Source: Alphaproteobacteria bacterium
GTDB lineage: Bacteria > Pseudomonadota > Alphaproteobacteria > Micavibrionales > UBA2020
Direction of reading: 5' to 3'
NCBI GenBank assembly: GCA_016794125.1
Contig: JAEUKT010000002.1
Location: 248,001-312,000 of the forward strand
Length of the DNA stretch: 64,000 nucleotides
Position 1 is the first letter of the stretch. Every line of letters starts with the position of its first letter. This document shows positions 8,657-17,936 of this stretch, piece after piece. The position numbers and the translations under genes were made by a program. A model generated the notes under the pieces. The model saw nothing but the letters and a program-made list of their open reading frames with translations, searched no databases and was not told the origin of the DNA.

Positions 8657-9001
8657 TTACTGAATTTTATACAACTCAAAATCTTCAATTTCGGCTGGCC
8701 ATGGATCTGAATACGTGAACCCTTCAAGGCAGTCGATGACCCCATCTTTTAAAAATAATACAAAACCTGCGTCATTCGGGATTTGAGGAGACTTTGCGCC
8801 TATCTTCCCTATTGTTTTTATTTTGCAATCCGTAAGCTTCGGCACATCTTCGGGGACTAGAAAATTTAGAAAAAAACCAACTCCTGTTAGTTCTCTTTTC
8901 AAAATAGTCGCGACACTGAATTGCTGGCGTAATATTTTCTGCTCATGCGCATCGCCTTCAAGGAGGAGATTCATAACCTCAGTTTCCAGTCGCGTCAGCA
9001 T
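8657..9001 (-). CDS. Hypothetical small protein with TGVGFF motif
   Basis: A 114-residue soluble protein. It has a helical N-terminus (LTRLETEVMNLLLEGD), a KRELTGVGFFLNF stretch and a C-terminal GFVLFLKDGVIDCLEGFTY. I recall similar small uncharacterised bacterial proteins with a REFTGVGFF-like core, but know of no assigned function. The gene is AT-richer than its neighbours and sits alone between a transpeptidase gene and a lipoprotein gene. Confidence 0.65.
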   Translation of the reverse strand: MLTRLETEVMNLLLEGDAHEQKILRQQFSVATILKRELTGVGFFLNFLVPEDVPKLTDCKIKTIGKIGAKSPQIPNDAGFVLFLKDGVIDCLEGFTYSDPWPAEIEDFELYKIQ

Positions 9002-9042
9002 CTCCTCTTACCCTTCAAATCTTATAATCAAACAACAAAAAA

Positions 9043-9069
9043 CCGCGCCGGAGATAACTCCTGGCGCGG
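9043..9069 (-). terminator. Rho-independent terminator of the small lipoprotein gene
   Basis: The stem CCGCGCC-GGAG (9043-9053) pairs with CTCC-T-GGCGCGG (9058-9069), with a 4-nt loop and one bulge. On the minus strand it is followed by TTTTTTGTTGTT (9031-9042). It lies 34 nt after the lipoprotein stop. Confidence 0.85.
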
Positions 9070-9103
9070 CTTTTGTTTGTCCCTTCTTGCGAAGGGAGCA
9101 GAA

Positions 9104-9268
9104 TTACTTCTGCAGGCCTTTGCTGACAGCGGTGTCAGCTTTGGTCACTTCAACTTGGCCCGAACCAGCGGTGCGGCCGCCCGATTGGGGGGTCCAGGTG
9201 CCGGTGTTTTGGCAAGCGGTGACGCCCAGAACTGCGAGCAGGGACAGAGCGATGATAGAACGTTTCAT
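9104..9268 (-). CDS. Small predicted lipoprotein (54 aa)
   Basis: A short gene encoding 54 residues that begin MKRSIIALSLLAVLGVTACQ. This is a lipoprotein signal with lipobox VTAC, giving C19 as the lipidated residue and a mature chain of about 36 residues rich in Gly, Thr and Ser. A second in-frame ATG lies 6 nt upstream (9274). The AGAGGAAA ribosome-binding site is better spaced for 9268. A strong terminator follows directly, so it is probably transcribed alone. Its function is unknown. Confidence 0.8.
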   Translation of the reverse strand: MKRSIIALSLLAVLGVTACQNTGTWTPQSGGRTAGSGQVEVTKADTAVSKGLQK

Positions 9269-9421
9269 TTTCATTTTCCTCTTTGGATAGTTGCCCTCTG
9301 TTGATGGGAGGGCTTGTTGTACAACATACCCTTGGTACTACAGTTTACCTTGCGAGTCTATCAGCTTAGCCGTGTAACGGCATGGCATGACTCAGCCTTT
9401 TGGGGCGCAAATGCGGGGGTT

Positions 9422-10792
9422 TTAGTACTTCTGCAGCGCCTGTATTTTCCGGAAGTATGCGTCAATCCCATCGAGCATCGCAGAAGCAATTCGACGCTGA
9501 AATGCCGATGTACTCAGCAGTTTTGCTTCATCGGGGTTCGACAAAAACCCTGTCTCGATCAGCGCGGCCGGCACGTCCGGCGCCTTTAAAACGGCGAAGC
9601 CCGCCGCCCTGTGGGAATTTGGCAACAGCCTTATACTTTTATCCCGGAAGGCCGTTTCGAGATATCTGGCGAACAGTTTCGACTCGTTCATTTTCTCGCG
9701 CATGGCAAGGTCGAGCAGGATGTCGGCCACGTCCTGGCTTTCATTCGCCAGATCCACGCCCGCCACCACGCCCGAATTGTTTTCCTGGTCGGCAAGGCGT
9801 GCGGTTTCATTATCCGACGCGTTCTGCGACAGCGTGTAAATCGAGGCACCGCGCACGCCCGTGCGGTCGATCTTGTCGGCATGGATGGAAATGAACAAAT
9901 CCGCCTTCGCCCGTTTCGCAATCGCCACGCGTTCACGCAGCTTGATGTATTTATCCGTGCTGCGCGTCAGGATCGCGCGGTAACGCCCCGTTTCCGACAG
10001 CTGGCGTTCCAGTTCTTTCGCGATCGTCAGCGTGATGCGTTTTTCGATGATGCCGCCGCGGCCCGCAGCGCCCGGGTCTTCGCCGCCATGACCGGCGTCG
10101 ATCACCACGATATATTTGCGCGCCTGCTTACGCGATATGGGCGCGGCGGTGCGGTTTTCGGGGGCTTTTTCGGCGGAAAGGTCGGGCTGTTTCTGGCGCA
10201 CCATATCGGTCACGTCTGAATCTTCGCTGGGCAGCCCGGCGCTGCGCACGATACGGTCCTGTTCGCGGGCATAGGATGAAATGGCGGCCGGCGGCGGCGC
10301 GATCGTGCCCTTCAGGTCGCGGCTGCCATACACCTGCGGCAGGCGCGCATTGAACAGGTTCGCCGAAGACGGTGCAAGGTCGATCACGATGCGGTTTTTA
10401 TCGAAGCTGTTTTTGGGCAGGAAGCTGGCATTGCTGATCACCGCCGCGCGGCCAAGGTCAAAAATAATCCGGGTCTGCCCGCCCTCCAGCGTGCCGGAAC
10501 GGTAGCCGCGCACAAGCCCGTCCGACATCAGCCCCGATTTGGGCGACAGCCATTTCGACGACGGCAGGTCCAGTACGATGCGGTAGGGGTTCGCCAGATG
10601 AAAGGCGCGGAAATCCGATTTCACACCCAGATCGACCGTCAGGCGCGTGCCCCCCGCGCCAAGGCCGGTGCGGATGCCTTCGATGCTCTGCCCCTGCGGG
10701 GCGGCTTTGGTCTGCGCAGCGCCGGGCAGGCCGGGCAGCGCCAGCATCAATATGGCAAAAAATATGGTAAAACAACGACTCAGTCGCACCAC
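9422..10792 (-). CDS. N-acetylmuramoyl-L-alanine amidase (AMIN + Amidase_3)
   Basis: A 456-residue exported zinc amidase of the AmiC type, which cuts the peptide from muramic acid during septum splitting. A signal peptide (about 1-26) is followed by an AMIN domain (about 35-140) and a catalytic domain (about 225-450). Zinc-ligand and catalytic motifs are visible: VVIDAGHGGEDPG, SIHADKID and ALIETGFLSNP. The start is GTG at 10792, with a second GTG directly after it. It is divergent from rne across a long leader. Confidence 0.92.
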   Translation of the reverse strand: MVRLSRCFTIFFAILMLALPGLPGAAQTKAAPQGQSIEGIRTGLGAGGTRLTVDLGVKSDFRAFHLANPYRIVLDLPSSKWLSPKSGLMSDGLVRGYRSGTLEGGQTRIIFDLGRAAVISNASFLPKNSFDKNRIVIDLAPSSANLFNARLPQVYGSRDLKGTIAPPPAAISSYAREQDRIVRSAGLPSEDSDVTDMVRQKQPDLSAEKAPENRTAAPISRKQARKYIVVIDAGHGGEDPGAAGRGGIIEKRITLTIAKELERQLSETGRYRAILTRSTDKYIKLRERVAIAKRAKADLFISIHADKIDRTGVRGASIYTLSQNASDNETARLADQENNSGVVAGVDLANESQDVADILLDLAMREKMNESKLFARYLETAFRDKSIRLLPNSHRAAGFAVLKAPDVPAALIETGFLSNPDEAKLLSTSAFQRRIASAMLDGIDAYFRKIQALQKY

Positions 10793-11244
10793 TTAAACCC
10801 CGGTCACGGCAATCCCCTGTAACCACTATACCCGAAACGGCACGGTTGTTCACAATAAATAAGGCGATTCCAAACGCTTACCGATGAGCCAAATAAAACA
10901 TTGAGGTACATGGCGAATTCGGCTTAAACTGAAGTCGCGACAGAGATTTTCTTTTCCATAGATTTATAAGTGTTGAAAAGAATAATCCGGGTCAACGAGT
11001 TTTGAGGTTCGGCTCATTCAAACCTCCTCCGCCTGTGCGGAGTGACGGATGGGCCAGGTGATACGCAGGCACTTAAATACGAAGCAGCGCCCCCCTATGT
11101 GGTCGCTCTCTACTAAAGACTAAGTAGATGGGATGCCTGAACTACACGGTCACTGACAAACCTTGATCAAAACATCGGCGCGCCGGTTTTCCCTTTTTGT
11201 CGCAAAGGGAAAGCAAGGGCATGCGCCTGATAAAGGACACTAAA
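10793..11244 (+). promoter_or_regulatory. Structured 5' leader upstream of rne
   Basis: A 452-nt stretch without a convincing gene between the amidase gene and rne. It holds at least three clean hairpins on the rne strand. CTCCGC/GCGGAG is at 11027-11042, TCTACT/AGTAGA at 11109-11128, and TTTCCCTTT/AAAGGGAAA at 11188-11212, 33 nt before the rne start. In E. coli the rne leader mediates feedback by RNase E on its own mRNA; a similar role here is inferred. No promoter is assigned. Confidence 0.6.
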
Positions 11245-14022
11245 ATGACAAAGCGCATGCTGATTGACGCAACCCATCCGGAAGAAACGAGGGTCGCGGT
11301 CATCTCCGGCAACCGTCTTGACGAATACGATTACGAAACGACGGTACGCAAACAACTCAAAGGCAACATCTATCTTGTGAAGGTCACGCGCGTCGAACCG
11401 TCGCTGCAGGCCGCCTTCATCGATTTCGGCGGCAACCGCCACGGCTTCCTGCCCTTCCCCGAAATCCACCCCGATTATTACCGCATTCCCATTCAGGACC
11501 GCGAAGCCCTGATCGCCGAAGAACGCGCGCTGGCGGCTGAACAATCCGCCCGCGAAGACGAAGAAGACGCAGCCGAGCTGGCCGCGCAGGGCCAAAGCCT
11601 CGAAGACCTCGGCGATGACGAGGAAGAGGAAGACGAAGAAGAAGGTGCGGAGCCGGCAGCCGCCGCCGAAGAATACGTACCGCGCCACACCGGTTCGATC
11701 GCCGAAGACATCGCGCAGGAAGCCGTGACCGATGACGGCGACGACGAAGAAGACGCGCAGCCGCAGGCCGCCGCCGAAGAACAGCCCGCCCAGCCCGAAG
11801 CTTCCGCTGAAGCCGGCGGCGAGGCGCAGCCCGCAGCGGAAAGCCAGCCGGAAGAAGAAAAAGAGCCGCTGGAAACCGTCGGCGGCGACGTTGTGGAGCA
11901 ACCGCTTTACCGCTCCGCACTCAAGCGCCGCTATAAAATCCAGGAAGTCATCAAGCGCAACCAGATCATGCTGATCCAGATCGGCAAGGAAGAGCGCGGC
12001 AACAAGGGCGCAGCTGTCACCAGCTATATCTCGCTGCCCGGCCGTTATTGCGTGCTGATGCCCAACAGCCCCCGTGGCGGCGGCGTGTCGCGCAAGGTGT
12101 CGAACGCGAAGGACCGCCAGCGCCTGAAGAAAATCCTGCATGAGCTGAACGTGCCCGAAGGCATGTCGGTCATCCTGCGCACCGCGGGCGTCGCCCGCAC
12201 GACCGCGGAAATCAAGCGCGACCTCGATTACCTGCTGCGCCTGTGGGACCAGATCCGCGAACTGACGCTGAAATCGACCGCGCCCGCGCTGATCTACGAA
12301 GAAGGCAACCTGATCAAGCGCGCGATCCGCGACCTCTACCGCCGCGACATCGACGAAGTGCATGTGGCGGGCCAGACCGGCTATGAAACCGCCCGCGACT
12401 TCATGAAAACGCTGATGCCCAGCCATTCGTCGCGAATCCAGCAATACAACGACCCCGTCGTGCCGCTGTTCTTCCGCTATCAGGTTGAATCGCAGCTGGC
12501 GGAAATCCATTCGCCGACCGTCCACCTGAAATCGGGCGGCTATATCGTCATCAACCCGACCGAAGCAATGGTGTCGATCGACGTGAACTCGGGCCGCGCC
12601 ACCAAGGGCCGCCATATCGAGGAAACGGCGCTGAAGACCAACATCGAGGCGGCGGACGAAATTGCGCGCCAGTTGCGCCTGCGCGACCAGGGCGGATTGA
12701 TCGTCATCGACTTCATCGACATGGAAGACAAGCGCAACAACCGCATCGTGGAGCGCCGCGTGCGCGACGCCATGCAGCACGACCGCGCGCGCATCCAGCT
12801 GGGCCGCATTTCGGCCTTCGGGTTGCTTGAACTGTCGCGCCAGCGCCTGCACCCGTCGCTGGTCGAAACCAATTTCGAGGTTTGCAAGCATTGCGCGGGC
12901 TCCGGCCTTGTACGCACCGTCGAAACCACCGCCGTGCTGATCCTGCGCGCGCTGGAGGAAGAAGGCCTGAAGGGCCGCGCGGCGGAGCTGAAAGTCAGCT
13001 TGCCGACCGAAATCGCCCTTTATATCTTCAACCACAAGCGCGAAATGCTGTCGGCGATCGAGCAGCGTTACAGCATCAAGGTGTTCCTGAACGCCGACGA
13101 CAAGCTGTTGAAACCCGCCTACACCATCGATGTCATCAAGTCGTCGGGCGTGCAGCGCGACCTGCGCCCCGCGCGCCCCGCCCCTGTGCAGACCGTCGAT
13201 ATGTCGGACCTGCCGGAACTGACGGGCGACGATATTTCCGATGACCGCACGGTGTCGGAAGACGACAGCGAAGACGACAACCGCGGCAACCGCTTCGGCG
13301 ACGATGACGGCGAAGGCCGCGGCGACCGCGGCGGCCGTCATGGCCGCGACCGCAACCGCGGCCGTGACCGCGGCGGACGCGACCGCAACCGCGGCGGCGA
13401 CCGCAACCATCACCGCAACGACCGCCCGCAGCACCAGCATGTGCAGCAGGGCGCGGAAGGCGACGAGGCTCCGGCATTTGCCGAAGGCGGCGAACAGCCC
13501 CACAACCCCGGCATGGATGGCGACGACAACCGTGGTGGCCGCCGTCGCGGCCGTCGCGGCGGCCGCCGCCGTGGCCGCAACCGCGGTGACCGCCCGCAAG
13601 GGGATCGCGCGAATTTCGCGCATGGCGACCGTCCCCAGGGTGAACAGGGTCAGGGCGGTGATTTCATCGATCTGGCCGGATCTCCGCAGCCCGATATCAC
13701 CGGCGGCGAATTCGTGACCGAAGGCACGTCTGAAGGCGGCGAACCCCGCCAGCAGCATCAGGGCGGCAACCGCGACCATCGCGGCGGCCGTAACCGCAAC
13801 CGCCATCGCGGCGGCCGCGACCGCAACGACCGCTTCCAGCGCCAGCAGGGCGACAACGCCCCCGCCGGCGATGCGCAGCCGTCTTTCGACAGCGCGCCCG
13901 CGCAAAACGATACGCCGCGCCATGAGCATCATGCCCATGACAACCAGCCGCAAAACGATGCCGCCACCGGCACCGAAGACGGCAAGGCGCGCAAGGGCTG
14001 GTGGAAACGCCTGACTGAATAA
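11245..14022 (+). CDS. rne: Ribonuclease E
   Basis: A 925-residue endoribonuclease E/G protein, the core of the RNA degradosome. The S1 domain is split by an acidic insertion of about 135 residues (roughly 88-225, rich in Glu, Asp and Ala). The catalytic DNase I-like part has D446 (SIDVNSG) and D489 (VIDFIDM), the same 43-residue spacing as in the E. coli enzyme. The zinc-link cysteines C547 and C550 (CKHC) follow. From about residue 665 the tail is disordered, with Arg/Gly/Asp/Asn-rich repeats. The ATG at 11245 has AAGGA 8 nt upstream. Confidence 0.95.
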   Translation: MTKRMLIDATHPEETRVAVISGNRLDEYDYETTVRKQLKGNIYLVKVTRVEPSLQAAFIDFGGNRHGFLPFPEIHPDYYRIPIQDREALIAEERALAAEQSAREDEEDAAELAAQGQSLEDLGDDEEEEDEEEGAEPAAAAEEYVPRHTGSIAEDIAQEAVTDDGDDEEDAQPQAAAEEQPAQPEASAEAGGEAQPAAESQPEEEKEPLETVGGDVVEQPLYRSALKRRYKIQEVIKRNQIMLIQIGKEERGNKGAAVTSYISLPGRYCVLMPNSPRGGGVSRKVSNAKDRQRLKKILHELNVPEGMSVILRTAGVARTTAEIKRDLDYLLRLWDQIRELTLKSTAPALIYEEGNLIKRAIRDLYRRDIDEVHVAGQTGYETARDFMKTLMPSHSSRIQQYNDPVVPLFFRYQVESQLAEIHSPTVHLKSGGYIVINPTEAMVSIDVNSGRATKGRHIEETALKTNIEAADEIARQLRLRDQGGLIVIDFIDMEDKRNNRIVERRVRDAMQHDRARIQLGRISAFGLLELSRQRLHPSLVETNFEVCKHCAGSGLVRTVETTAVLILRALEEEGLKGRAAELKVSLPTEIALYIFNHKREMLSAIEQRYSIKVFLNADDKLLKPAYTIDVIKSSGVQRDLRPARPAPVQTVDMSDLPELTGDDISDDRTVSEDDSEDDNRGNRFGDDDGEGRGDRGGRHGRDRNRGRDRGGRDRNRGGDRNHHRNDRPQHQHVQQGAEGDEAPAFAEGGEQPHNPGMDGDDNRGGRRRGRRGGRRRGRNRGDRPQGDRANFAHGDRPQGEQGQGGDFIDLAGSPQPDITGGEFVTEGTSEGGEPRQQHQGGNRDHRGGRNRNRHRGGRDRNDRFQRQQGDNAPAGDAQPSFDSAPAQNDTPRHEHHAHDNQPQNDAATGTEDGKARKGWWKRLTE

Positions 14023-14040
14023 GCATCAAACAAGACAAAG

Positions 14041-14073
14041 AAAAACCCCGCCCTTGAACAGGCGGGGTTTTTT
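14041..14073. terminator. Bidirectional terminator between rne and divL
   Basis: A 12-bp stem (AAAAACCCCGCC at 14041-14052 with GGCGGGGTTTTT at 14061-14072), an 8-nt loop and T runs on both strands. It serves rne on the plus strand and the convergent kinase gene on the minus strand. Confidence 0.93.
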
Positions 14074-14091
14074 GTATCCGCATTCTGCGCG

Positions 14092-16455
14092 TCAGCCTTG
14101 CGGCAAGGCCTCTGCCGGTGCCTGCAATTGCAGCGGCAGCTTGCACAGCACGAATGTCCCCTGCCCTTCGGCGCTTTCAATGCTGACCGTGCCGCCATGC
14201 AGCTGGACGATCGATTTCACGAGTGCAAGGCCAAGGCCTGCGCCCGACCTGCGCCCCGCTTTCTTGCTCTGGATTTTTTCGAACGGCGTGAAAACGCGGG
14301 CGAGGTCTTCGGCCGGAATGCCCATGCCGGTGTCGCGCACGCCCAGATGCAGGAAAGGTCCCTGCTTTTCGGCCGACAATGTCACGCGCCCGCCATTCGG
14401 GCTGTAATTGATGGCGTTTGAAATCAGGTTCAGCAGCACCTGTTTCACGCGGCGTTCATCTGCCGTGAAGGAAAGATTCGCGTCATTGCAGATAACGGAA
14501 ATTTCAAGGTTCTGCTTGCGCGCCCAGTCTTCGGTCAGCGCGGCCACCTGCGTGATCAGGTCCTTCGCCTTGATGTCCGACGGGTACAGTTTCATGTAAC
14601 CCGCATCGATGGTAGAAAGGTCGAGGATATCGTTGACGAGCGAGACAAGCCGCTGCCCCGCCTCGATCATGTTGCTGGTATATTCCAGCTGGCGTTCGTT
14701 CAGCTTGCCGAAATATTGCTGGTTAAGCATTTCCGCAAAACCCATGATAGCGTTCAGCGGCGTGCGCAGCTGGTAGGACACGTTGGCAAGGAAGTCGGTC
14801 TTCAGCCGCTCCGCTTCCTCCAGCGCCGCGTTTTTTTCCAGCAGCGCCTGTTCGACCTTCACGGTGTCGGTGATATCCGACCACGCATTCAAAATATTGC
14901 CGTCCGGCAGTGGAACGACGGAATATTCCAGCACCGTGCCGTTATTACGTTGTAAACGTCCCTTGCGCTGTTCGCGCTCCAGCGAATTCGACAGGATGAC
15001 CTGCTTCATCTGCGGCCAGTCTTTGTCGGTGAAAAACGCCTTGGTGCGGTCGATCAGCTGCGCGATATGCGGCGTGCCGGAAAGGTCCGACAGCGGAATA
15101 TTCCAGATGCGCGCGAAGGACTGGTTGGACAGGCGCAGGCGGCCATCTTCGCCGAAGACCGCGATGCCTTCGGCCAAATTATCCATCGTTTCTTCCTGCA
15201 CTGCGATCAGGGTGTTGTAGCTGGTTTCCAGCTGCAGGCGCGATGTGACGTCTTCGACCGTCAGCAGCAAGCCGCCCATCGGGCGCGGCACGACGACCAT
15301 GCGCTGCACCGTGCCGTCGGGCAGGTACTGCATTTCTTCGAACGGTTCCAGCAGCGACGTGAACTTGTTCACCCAGGCCTGCTTGAACTGTTTGTAATCC
15401 GCCTGTTCGGGCAGGCGGCGCAATTCGCGCATTTTTTCGATGATGTCGATGATCTTGGGCTTGGAATCGAGCCAGGTGCCCGACATGCCGGTCAGTTGTT
15501 CATAGGCGCTGTTATAGAATTCCAGCCGCGTTTCCGCGTCGAAAATGGCGATTGCGGTGCGCAGCTGTTCCAGCGCCTCGCGGTGCGACTGCGACAGGCG
15601 TTCATAGGACGCTGACCATTCTTCTTCTTTCGTGACGTCGATCGCGATGCCGACCACGCGTTTTTCCGCGGGCAGCGGGATTTCGGTGACTTCCATCAAC
15701 CGGCGCTGACCTTCGACGATCATATGCGCGCGCAAGCTTTGCGGCCCCAGTTTCGCCAATGCCTTCTGCGCCAGTTCACGCTGCGTCATCTCGATCTTGC
15801 CGGTCAGCGGCAGTTCTTTCTGGTCTGCGACGACGGAGGCAGAGGTATCGTCAAGGATACGGGCATAAGCCTTGTTGCACCATGTCAGGTCGAGCTTGTT
15901 ATTGCGCACCCAGACCGGAAAGGGGATGGCGTTCGCGTTCGCGCGCGTTTCATTCTCGCGCTTTTCAACGGCGGCGATTGATTCAACGCTGCGCAAAGCG
16001 GCATTGGCGAATTCGGTAATGTCCATCGCCCAGATGACGGAGAATATCTGGTTGCCGGAATTGGTGACGCCGCGCTTGCCGAACACCTTCAGCGCTTTCT
16101 TGCCGCTGGCGGTATAAACGCCGATGTCGAAATATTCGCCGTATTGGCGCAGGCGTTCGAACAACCCCTCGATGGCGGCCGCGTCGCCGGGGGTGAGGCC
16201 GTCCTGCAAATCCTGGATGCTGTCGATTTTCTCCACGCCGATCATGGCGGCGAAGCCGGGCGAAATCGCCTGCACGCCCGCCTGGTCCCAGCCGCAATAT
16301 TCGATGGGGATGGCGCGCAGGAACGCCTCCAGCCGGTCGTTCTGGTGCAGGGCACGCTTTTTGTCGGCGCGGTGCGGCAGCACGCCGTCGAGGATGCTGT
16401 CAAAGAAGGACGGCGGCGGAACGGAACCGCCGGGTTTGGAGCCGGAAACTGTCAT
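14092..16455 (-). CDS. divL: DivL-type cell-cycle kinase with Tyr at the phospho-acceptor site
   Basis: A 787-residue soluble multi-PAS sensor kinase with a HisKA-like dimerisation domain (about 545-615) and a HATPase_c domain (about 665-775). The normal histidine of the H-box is replaced by tyrosine: FLANVSYQLRTPLNAI, Y561, codon TAC at 14773-14775. ATP-binding boxes remain (NLISNAINYSPNGG, DTGMGIP, GAGLGLALVK). A tyrosine here is the defining feature of Caulobacter DivL, which works in the DivK/CckA/CtrA cell-cycle circuit. No N-terminal membrane segment is seen. It lies directly downstream of ahcY, behind a hairpin. Confidence 0.88.
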   Translation of the reverse strand: MTVSGSKPGGSVPPPSFFDSILDGVLPHRADKKRALHQNDRLEAFLRAIPIEYCGWDQAGVQAISPGFAAMIGVEKIDSIQDLQDGLTPGDAAAIEGLFERLRQYGEYFDIGVYTASGKKALKVFGKRGVTNSGNQIFSVIWAMDITEFANAALRSVESIAAVEKRENETRANANAIPFPVWVRNNKLDLTWCNKAYARILDDTSASVVADQKELPLTGKIEMTQRELAQKALAKLGPQSLRAHMIVEGQRRLMEVTEIPLPAEKRVVGIAIDVTKEEEWSASYERLSQSHREALEQLRTAIAIFDAETRLEFYNSAYEQLTGMSGTWLDSKPKIIDIIEKMRELRRLPEQADYKQFKQAWVNKFTSLLEPFEEMQYLPDGTVQRMVVVPRPMGGLLLTVEDVTSRLQLETSYNTLIAVQEETMDNLAEGIAVFGEDGRLRLSNQSFARIWNIPLSDLSGTPHIAQLIDRTKAFFTDKDWPQMKQVILSNSLEREQRKGRLQRNNGTVLEYSVVPLPDGNILNAWSDITDTVKVEQALLEKNAALEEAERLKTDFLANVSYQLRTPLNAIMGFAEMLNQQYFGKLNERQLEYTSNMIEAGQRLVSLVNDILDLSTIDAGYMKLYPSDIKAKDLITQVAALTEDWARKQNLEISVICNDANLSFTADERRVKQVLLNLISNAINYSPNGGRVTLSAEKQGPFLHLGVRDTGMGIPAEDLARVFTPFEKIQSKKAGRRSGAGLGLALVKSIVQLHGGTVSIESAEGQGTFVLCKLPLQLQAPAEALPQG

Positions 16456-16466
16456 GCCCCATGTTA

Positions 16467-16501
16467 AAACGCTTCCCTTGCGAGAAACAAGGGAAGCGTT
16501 T
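16467..16501 (-). terminator. Hairpin between ahcY and divL
   Basis: A perfect 13-bp stem (AAACGCTTCCCTT at 16467-16479 with AAGGGAAGCGTTT at 16489-16501) and a 9-nt loop, with TTTT on the minus-strand side. It lies 23 nt after the ahcY stop and ends 11 nt before the divL start, so it is either the ahcY terminator or an attenuator controlling divL. Confidence 0.75.
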
Positions 16502-16524
16502 GATAACAGCCATAAAAGCGGCGA

Positions 16525-17853
16525 TTAGTAGCGGTAGTGGCCGGGCTTGAAGGGGCCGGCGGCATCCACATCGAGATACTCCGCCTGCTTTTCCGTAAGC
16601 TTCGTCAGTTTCACGCCGAGCTTTTCAAGATGCAGGCGCGCCACTTTTTCATCGAGGTGTTTGGGCAGCACATACACTTTGTTCTGGTAGTTTTTGTGGT
16701 TATGCCACAGCTCGATCTGCGCCAGCACCTGGTTGGTGAAAGACGCGCTCATGACGAAGCTGGGATGGCCGGTTGCACAGCCGAGATTCACAAGGCGGCC
16801 CTGTGCCAGAACGATCAGGCGTTTGCCGTCGGGGAAGATCACTTCATCGACTTGCGGCTTCACTTCTTCCCATTTGTAGTTGCGCAGCGCCTCGATCTGG
16901 ATTTCAGAGTCAAAATGGCCGATGTTGCAGACGATTGCGCGGTCTTTCATCTGGCGCATGTGTTCCAGCGTGATGACATCGACGTTGCCGGTCGCGGTGC
17001 AGAAGATGTCGCCGATGGGCGCGGCTTCTTCCATCGTCACGACCTGATAGCCTTCCATCGCCGCCTGCAGCGCGCAGATGGGGTCGATTTCGGTGACCAG
17101 CACACGCGCACCTTGCGAGCGCATCGACGCGGCCGAGCCCTTGCCCACATCGCCGTAACCGCAGACGACGCCGATCTTGCCGGCCATCATCACGTCGGTT
17201 GCGCGCTTGATGCCGTCGACAAGGCTTTCGCGGCAGCCATACAGGTTGTCGAATTTCGATTTCGTCACGCTGTCATTGACGTTAATCGCGGGAACCTTCA
17301 GCGTGCCTTTTTTCTCCATGTCGTAGAGGCGATGCACGCCCGTGGTGGTTTCTTCGGACAGGCCTTTCACGTCTTTCAGCATGTCGGGATATTTGTTGTG
17401 CATCAGCAGCGTCACGTCGCCGCCGTCATCGAGGATCATGTTGGGGGTCCAGATTTTTCCGTCTTTCTGGGCGGGACCGCGCAGGGTCTGTTCGATGCAC
17501 CACCAGAATTCTTCCTCGTTCATGCCTTTCCACGCGAATACGGAGATGCCGGCGGCGGCGATTGCGGCGGCGGCCTGATCCTGTGTCGAGAAGATGTTGC
17601 AGGACGACCAGCGCACTTCCGCGCCAAGGTCGACCAGCGTTTCGATCAGCACGGCGGTCTGGATCGTCATGTGCAAGCACCCGACGATGCGGGCGCCCTT
17701 CAGCGGGAATTTGCCTTTGTGTTCGGCACGCAGCGCCATCAGGCCGGGCATTTCGGTTTCGGCGATGGCGATTTCCTTGCGGCCCCAGTCGGCGAGCGAC
17801 ATGTCCTTGACCTTGAAATCTCCGGTTGCTGTTTTTGCTTGGGCCACGGCCAT
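16525..17853 (-). CDS. ahcY: S-adenosylhomocysteine hydrolase
   Basis: A 442-residue NAD-dependent enzyme that splits S-adenosylhomocysteine to adenosine and homocysteine, relieving inhibition of methyltransferases. Visible features are [13 protein letters not shown] near residue 61, the substrate region [16 protein letters not shown], the NAD loop [10 protein letters not shown] and the C-terminal [16 protein letters not shown] with PFKPGHYRY at the end. Its AAGGAG ribosome-binding site lies 8 nt before the ATG. It follows ptsI after 83 nt and precedes divL. Confidence 0.96.
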   Translation of the reverse strand: MAVAQAKTATGDFKVKDMSLADWGRKEIAIAETEMPGLMALRAEHKGKFPLKGARIVGCLHMTIQTAVLIETLVDLGAEVRWSSCNIFSTQDQAAAAIAAAGISVFAWKGMNEEEFWWCIEQTLRGPAQKDGKIWTPNMILDDGGDVTLLMHNKYPDMLKDVKGLSEETTTGVHRLYDMEKKGTLKVPAINVNDSVTKSKFDNLYGCRESLVDGIKRATDVMMAGKIGVVCGYGDVGKGSAASMRSQGARVLVTEIDPICALQAAMEGYQVVTMEEAAPIGDIFCTATGNVDVITLEHMRQMKDRAIVCNIGHFDSEIQIEALRNYKWEEVKPQVDEVIFPDGKRLIVLAQGRLVNLGCATGHPSFVMSASFTNQVLAQIELWHNHKNYQNKVYVLPKHLDEKVARLHLEKLGVKLTKLTEKQAEYLDVDAAGPFKPGHYRY

Positions 17854-17936
17854 ATCACACTCTCCTTATTCAAAAATTTGCGCCCTTAAAATAGGGCAAT
17901 TTCAGAAACTGTCACGCATAAAATAAGCCCTTGAAA

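Noticed and set aside
10861..11160. A non-coding RNA such as tmRNA, RNase P RNA, 6S or SRP RNA before rne
   Set aside because: None of their conserved cores were found; the hairpins fit an mRNA leader better.
11167..13953. A 928-codon minus-strand frame opposite rne
   Set aside because: It mirrors the repetitive, high-GC rne coding sequence; the residues are low-complexity Ala/Val runs without domains, and rne is certain.
16537..17889. A 450-codon plus-strand frame opposite ahcY
   Set aside because: Antisense shadow of a certain gene with no recognisable domain.
17854..17936. A SAM- or SAH-type riboswitch before ahcY
   Set aside because: Only 83 nt are available and no SAH-riboswitch core was recognised; a small GCCCT/AGGGC hairpin is all that is visible.
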